Both the position numbers and the translations under genes were made by a program. The notes below the pieces were generated by a model. The model worked only from the letters and a program-made list of their open reading frames with translations. It searched no databases and had not been told where the DNA came from. Shown here piece after piece: positions 58,714-64,000 of a stretch of DNA of 64,000 nucleotides; position 1 is the first letter of the stretch, and each line of letters begins with the position of its first letter. The DNA comes from Notospermus geniculatus (taxonomy: Eukaryota; Nemertea; Pilidiophora; Heteronemertea; Lineidae), in assembly GCA_002633025.1 (NCBI GenBank), contig NMRB01000346.1, positions 1-64,000 of the forward strand, given 5' to 3'.

Positions 58714-58756
58714 TTCAGCGCAACTGAACATGGCTCAACCCTTCTAACCTAAGCTT

Positions 58757-59012
58757 CAAGCCTAATGACAACCCAGAGCCTAACCCTAGCCCGTGGTCTA
58801 ACCCTAGCCAAGATTTAACCCTAGCTTGAAGCACAACCCTAGCCCAGGCCTAAGCCAAGACACGATCTTAACCCTAACCCTGACAACCCTAACCCTAACA
58901 ACCCTTACAACCCTAACCCTAACAACCCTAACCCTAACAACCATAACTCTAACAACCCTAACCCTAACCCTAGCCTGGGGTGTGCCCTAGATAAGGGGCT
59001 TAACCCTAGGTA
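58757..59012. repeat. Interstitial telomere-like repeats (AACCCT)n, degenerate
   Basis: AACCCTAACCCTAACA and variants such as AACCCTAGCC run for about 250 bp. The flanks on both sides are ordinary sequence. Confidence 0.85.
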
Positions 59013-60960
59013 ATGGAACCCTACATGGAACGACTGTTGCTAGGCGTTACTAGGCAGATGGCAGTTGAAGTGTTCTGAGGTCACTGGTTGCGCCATTGCA
59101 ATTTGCAGGCAAATCCGCAAAATGAAAAGTTGCGTAGGCCTACTGTTTTCAAATTGGTCGTATCCACAAATTTATTGTTCAAATGCCAAAAGCAGCATAT
59201 CATTATGTTGCTTATGACCAGGAATTTTCATTTTTGATGTGATTTTGTGTTGAAAAATTGGAGAGAAAAAATGCCTTAAGATCCTTCTCTCGCCCTTCTT
59301 GGTGGGTTACTAATCAATCAAATATGCTTGTATGGTGACTAGGGTATCATTATGACCATTATTGACCTGCTGCCAGCGACAACGGCCCATGATATCAATA
59401 GGTCTACCGTAGAGCTCCTCCCACGTAGGTGACGGTCGTATGCGCAACAACTCACATTCTCAGCAACAGGCCTAGGCCTAGTTTCAAATCCTCCCTGTTC
59501 CTGTCCAACATGTTAAGCCCTGATGGCCTAACTGGTAAAATGTCAAAAACGTCATAATGTCAAAGGTAAAATGTCTGGGTTTACATGTCCTCATTTGCAC
59601 CCAAATACATACTACGCACGCACACATAGTCGCATCTGGTGTATCGTGAGGACTTGTACTGAAACATCCATACCGAGGACATCACTTTCCATCCAGATCT
59701 TGGGGCATTGAACCTTACCTTTCCATTTATGTAGGCACTTAATAAATAAATAACATTTTGGATATAATCTATCTTTGATTTTAAGAGTCGGCTTTTTTCC
59801 TCCAAAGTTAGGACTCGGACAAAAAGTCACCAATGGGGCAACATGAGGACCAGTCTGTCATCACCCATACCGAGGACGTATGTTTTGAGCTGTTATGGAT
59901 GGGTGTTGGTCGATCCCGCGCGTACCCTTGCCCCAAACCAATAGCATGGCTTGTTACTACTCGCTCATGGGAAACAGTCCAATCAGAACGCAGAACACAT
60001 TACCGACACTAGAGGGGGACACCACCTCATGACTGTGTATCTCAGAGTAAATAGACACGTCCTCGTAATGAAGGAGAAAAGGCCGGAATCCGTAGACCAA
60101 CTTGAAACATCCAAAAGTAGGACCCTGCTCAAATTGATGCAAAGCATCCCAAGCGATGATTTGAGGACGTTGGAAGGTTCGCATTTCGAGGACCCGTGTC
60201 TATTGGTGGGCGAGGACCTGAAGTCCTCAAACTGTTGGTGTCTAATGTGGCAGATGTCCTACATTTGTAGCCAAAACAACCACACGCGCACACACACACG
60301 CACACACACACACACACACAGACACCATGACCAAAAACAATATGGTTCCCGATCTGATTGATCGCGAACCATAATAATTATCGCAGGCGAGGTAGTAGTC
60401 GCATCTGTAGTCGCCCCCATTTTAGTCGCAGGTGTGCGGCGCCCTTTAGGCTAACTCGGCTGAGGTTGCCGGTAGGATAGCATGCACTAGCCTACCGAAT
60501 GAATGAAAGCTAGGCCTAATGCAAGGCCCAATGAATGAAAGCTGGGACGAATTGTAGGCATGAGATGTGCAGGCTAGGCCTATGTAGGCCTACTAGGCCT
60601 ACACGGCTAGGCCTACCGGCGGTAGGTCGTGTATGAAGGCCTAGGCCTACGTCCATGATCATGATCAGCAGCAGCAAATCCTCCATTTACGTCACTTCCT
60701 GTTGATTCAAAATCTATTAAAAGGGGGCAGCACAATTGTAAGAAGCGTGTATAGCATATACCGATATGTTTGGTGAAAAGAAAGATACATGAACCAGTGC
60801 AGTAATATGAGCATATCTTAACCCTATAGGCCTACCTGGCTCGGTCAAAAGATAGATACATTGGGTGAGGTCAAGTCTTGAGTAAATTAGGATTAAGGGA
60901 GACGTCCGGAAGATGTTGCCCGGCGGGCACTCTTTCTTTTTGTTTTGATTAGCGTAGCGT
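59013..60960. other. No gene seen; AGGCCTA-rich and GTCCTC-rich DNA
   Basis: 59580-60330 repeats GAGGACNTG/GTCCTC words and ends in a CA microsatellite (60280-60320). 60450-60660 is packed with AGGCCTA words. Open frames here are not recognisable proteins. Confidence 0.55.
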
Positions 60961-60961
60961 A

Positions 60962-63170
60962 TATGGCACGCCGTTTGTTCAATATTTCAAATAAACCAGG
61001 TTTCTTTTAAATAAACCTAGTTTCTTTTCAAAGAAACTTAGTTTCTTTTCAAAGAAACTTAGTTTCTTTTATAAAAACCAAGTTTATTTAAAAGAAACTA
61101 AGTTTTTGAAACGAAACTTAGTTTATTTAAAAGAAACTAAGTTTTTGAACAGAAACCAGGTTTATTTAAAAGAAACTAGGTTTTTGAAAAGAAACTTGGT
61201 TTCTTTAAAAGAAACTTGGTTTTTGAAAAGAAACTAGGTTTATTTAAAAGAAACTTGGTTTTTGAAAAGAAACTTGGTTTCTTTAAAAGAAACCTGGTCT
61301 TTGAAAAGAAACTAGGTTTCTTTTAAATAAACTTGGTTTTTGAAAAGAAACTAGGTTTATTTAAAAGAAACTTGGTTTTTGAAAAGAAACTAGGTTTATT
61401 TAAAAGAAACTAGGTTTTTGAAAAGAAACTTAGTTTCTTTAAAAAGAAACTAGGTTTTTGAAAAGAAACTTGGTTTATTTAAAAGAAACCAAGTTTCTTT
61501 TCAAAAACTAAGTTTTTTTAAAAGAAACTTAGTTTTTGATTAGAAAGGATCAGAAACTTGTTCTTTTAATGCTCGTTCCCAAGGGCTCCCTGCCAATGCA
61601 TGGCGTGCATGCAAAATTGGTTCCCGCGCTAACTGATGTGCAAGCGCCGCGACGGCAGGTCATGGAACCAGACTACCGAGCACGTGGCATGCGTCAGATA
61701 CAGAGTGCGGTATCTCATGATCTCATGACCATCCTGACGTCTGTCATCCATGTCATCATTTTCAATAATTCATTGGGATCTTGCATCAGTGTGATCAGTG
61801 CATCCGTTCGTTGAAAAAGTAAGTGAGTGCCGTGATACTTTTGGACTATTTTTCTGTGACCAAAACGAACTTTTAGGCCTACCGGTACTGATGATACTGC
61901 CTTTTTGCATTGTTTTTGGCTTTGGATTTCCTGACATTTTCTGTATCAAGTTTTCTCAAAACTATGAAAAATGAAGTTACGGCCTTTATGCATTGGACGG
62001 CTGATATGTTGGGTCAAATGTTGATTTGACGATCAGGAACCATGCGACCGAAGTACCAAAGCGGATGAGCAAAACATCACCATATGATGGTTACTAGCAT
62101 AAAGGAATCAACCATAAAGGTTTAACTGCGAACGATGAGCTTACTGAGGTATACACCTCATGTGTTGCCACCAGATGTCTCTCACTGCCTGAATTTTGGT
62201 TTTTAATAGGCAGGAGCTTCAAGAGGTACATGAACCTGCCAACATGATGCTTTGAATTCCATTTCTGACGATAACTGAGCTATTTTCAGCACAATTAGTG
62301 TTCCATGTACAAATGTACGTCAGCCTATTCAAATGTACATCGATGACCCTGAACACACATCGTTCGTGGGGTTCTCATTAATTCAATCCTTTTGTATTAA
62401 AAGATCAACTGGTCGGAATTCAAAAAAATTTGCAGTGAATGTGCAGAAGGGTCTTGCCTATCACATGGAAACGTCAGAATGCAAATCTGTTGGGTTTTAA
62501 AGGGATACCGTCCACATTTATAAAATGCTAAATTTGTCAGTTGAACCTTTATGGTTGATTCCTTTATGTTAGGCCTACTAGGTACCAGGTTGAATTCAGT
62601 GTAAGCGAAAAAAAACTTAGTTTTTGAAAAGAAACTTGGTTTCTTTTAAATAAACCTAGTTTCTTTTCAAAAACCAGGTTTCTTTTAAAGAAACCAAGTT
62701 TCTTTTCAAAAACCTAGTTTCTTTTAAATAAACCAAGTTTGTTTTCAAAAACCAAGTTTCTTTTTAAAGAAACCAAGTTTCTTTTCAAAAACCTAGTTTC
62801 TTTTAAATAAACCAAGTTTCTTTTCAAAAACCAAGTTTCTTTTTCAAGAAATCAAGTTTCTTTTCAAAAACCAAGTTTCTTTTAAATAAACCTAGTTTCT
62901 TTTCAAAAACCAAGTTTCTTTTAAAGAAACCAAGTTTCTTTTCAAAAACCTAGTTTCTTTTAAATAAACCTGGTTTCTTTTCAAAAACTTAGTTTCTTTT
63001 AAATAAACTAAGTTTCTTTTCAAAAACTAGGTTTCTTTTAAATAAACTTGGTTTTTATAAAAGAAACTAAGTTTCTTTGAAAAGAAACTAAGTTTCTTTG
63101 AAAAGAAACTAGGTTTATTTAAAAGAAACCTGGTTTATTTGAAATATTGAACAAACGGCGTGCCATAAGC
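60962..63170. mobile_element. Foldback (FB-like) element with long repetitive arms, 2.2 kb
   Basis: Outer ends ATGGCACGCCGTTTGTTCAA and the exact inverse TTGAACAAACGGCGTGCCAT. Each arm (60985-61548 and 62607-63145) is an array of AAACTTGGTTT / AAACTAGGTTT / TTTCTTTTC units, the right arm being the inverse of the left. The middle, about 61550-62605, is unique-looking and carries a smaller foldback. AGCGTAG occurs just outside both ends. Confidence 0.9.
62092..62575. mobile_element. Foldback nested in the centre of the FB-like element
   Basis: Arms AGCATAAAGGAATCAACC...AAAGGTTTAACTG and the inverse CAGTTGAACCTTTATGG...TTCCTTTATGTT, with about 410 bp between. No open frame of note inside. Confidence 0.85.
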
Positions 63171-64000
63171 GTAGTCTATACTATGATGGCTGGGGATATT
63201 TACCCGACGGTCGGTCCCGCAGTTAATGAATTTCATCTTGCAGAAACTACGGTCGTGTCCGCAAGTAAATATGCTGTGTTGCAGACCCGACCGTCGTGTC
63301 CCCAGTACAGAGCATTTCTTGCGGCCCCGACGGTCGTATCTGCAAGCCTAATTTAATGTCCACGAGCCCCGACTCGTCGTGGCTGCAAGCCCAAATTATC
63401 AGTTACGAGACCCGACCGTCGTTTCCCCAGTACGTAGCATTTCTTGCGGCCCCGACGGTTGCATAGTATGCAGAATGATTTTTTCTTCAATACCGTGACG
63501 GTGATGTAATTTTCTGCACCGTAACCCTGGTAACTCCGACAACTGGTGCACACTTCAAAGGCCTAAAATGATTTTAATCGGAATAATGTTTTTCTTGACG
63601 GGTGTCCAATGACCTCATATTCGCCCTCCTTTTACAGTTAATAGGGTTTTTTCACTTGGCAAGTGCGCGCACATGAGCACATTCCCTAAACCCGCAGTTA
63701 TCTATGATTGGTTGGTTGGTCCAAGTAGGCGTGGATTCGCAACAATAGCAATTGTGCCATGCAGTATTCCAGTGTTCATGAATAACTGGACAAGCCTCGT
63801 CGACCACGAAAGCCTGCAATAAAATGTCATGCCCCCTATACGAGATGGGTCGCAACTCTGACGGAATGAGGGCCAGCAGGGCACTGACAGACAGAACATC
63901 TGGCATGAGGGGGGGGGGTATCTCATATCGGGGCCATTACATTCTACAACACTGCCAATCTCACAAATTTTCAGTTTAGTGAGCTATTCGCGTCGACGAC
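63171..64000. other. No gene seen; diverged GACGGTCG repeats at 63200-63470
   Basis: Two similar units of about 130 bp (GACCCGACCGTCGT, CCCCAGTAC, AGCATTTCTTGCGGCCCCGA) start near 63283 and 63410. The rest (63500-64000) has no recognisable feature except a G run at 63908. Confidence 0.6.

Noticed and set aside
58757-59012. Chromosome end
   Set aside because: The repeats are degenerate and flanked on both sides by ordinary sequence.
63652-63926. Overlapping minus-strand frames at the window end
   Set aside because: Two frames over the same DNA with no recognisable domain; neither can be supported.

Overview
This is a piece of an animal nuclear genome. It has a multi-exon spliceosomal gene with 33 GT-AG introns, tRNA-derived SINEs, many foldback (MITE-like) DNA elements, minisatellites, CA microsatellites and a Penelope-like retroelement fragment. 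The protein coded by the main gene is close to its human counterpart. The repeat style fits a marine invertebrate (a deuterostome or lophotrochozoan), but I cannot name the species from sequence alone. The assembly is a draft: two N runs (29182-29398, 54456-54775) and six single Ns, at least two of them inside direct duplications that look like unmerged contig ends.

Layout. (1) 1280-29477, minus strand: a complete gene for the U5 snRNP helicase Brr2 (SNRNP200). I could place 34 coding exons; their summed length is 6393 nt (2130 codons plus stop) and every junction keeps phase. Its introns carry all the copies I found of one SINE family and most of the MITE families. (2) 29478-36481: intergenic, repeats only. 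(3) 36482-45784, minus strand: a 3100-codon open reading frame in one uninterrupted exon. It codes for an acidic, Ser-rich, probably disordered protein with a 15-residue repeat, an RVxF motif, a helix resembling PKA-RII-binding helices, and a short C-terminal membrane segment flanked by lysines. I do not recognise its family. (4) 45788-51074: repeats and minisatellites. (5) 51075-53853, minus strand: three phase-compatible exons of a death-domain protein (MyD88-like or p75NTR-like), incomplete at both ends. (6) 54776-64000: a Penelope-like GIY-YIG endonuclease fragment, direct-repeat arrays with nuclear-receptor half-sites, CA/AGAC microsatellites, telomere-like repeats, and a 2.2-kb foldback element with long repetitive arms.

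The genes do not look functionally linked: a splicing helicase, a possible membrane scaffold and a death-domain adaptor or receptor. The most unusual content is the giant tail-anchored single-exon protein, a six-residue gap in Brr2 exactly where a SINE sits in the intron, and a set of nested insertions whose filled and empty sites within the same window reveal target-site duplications.
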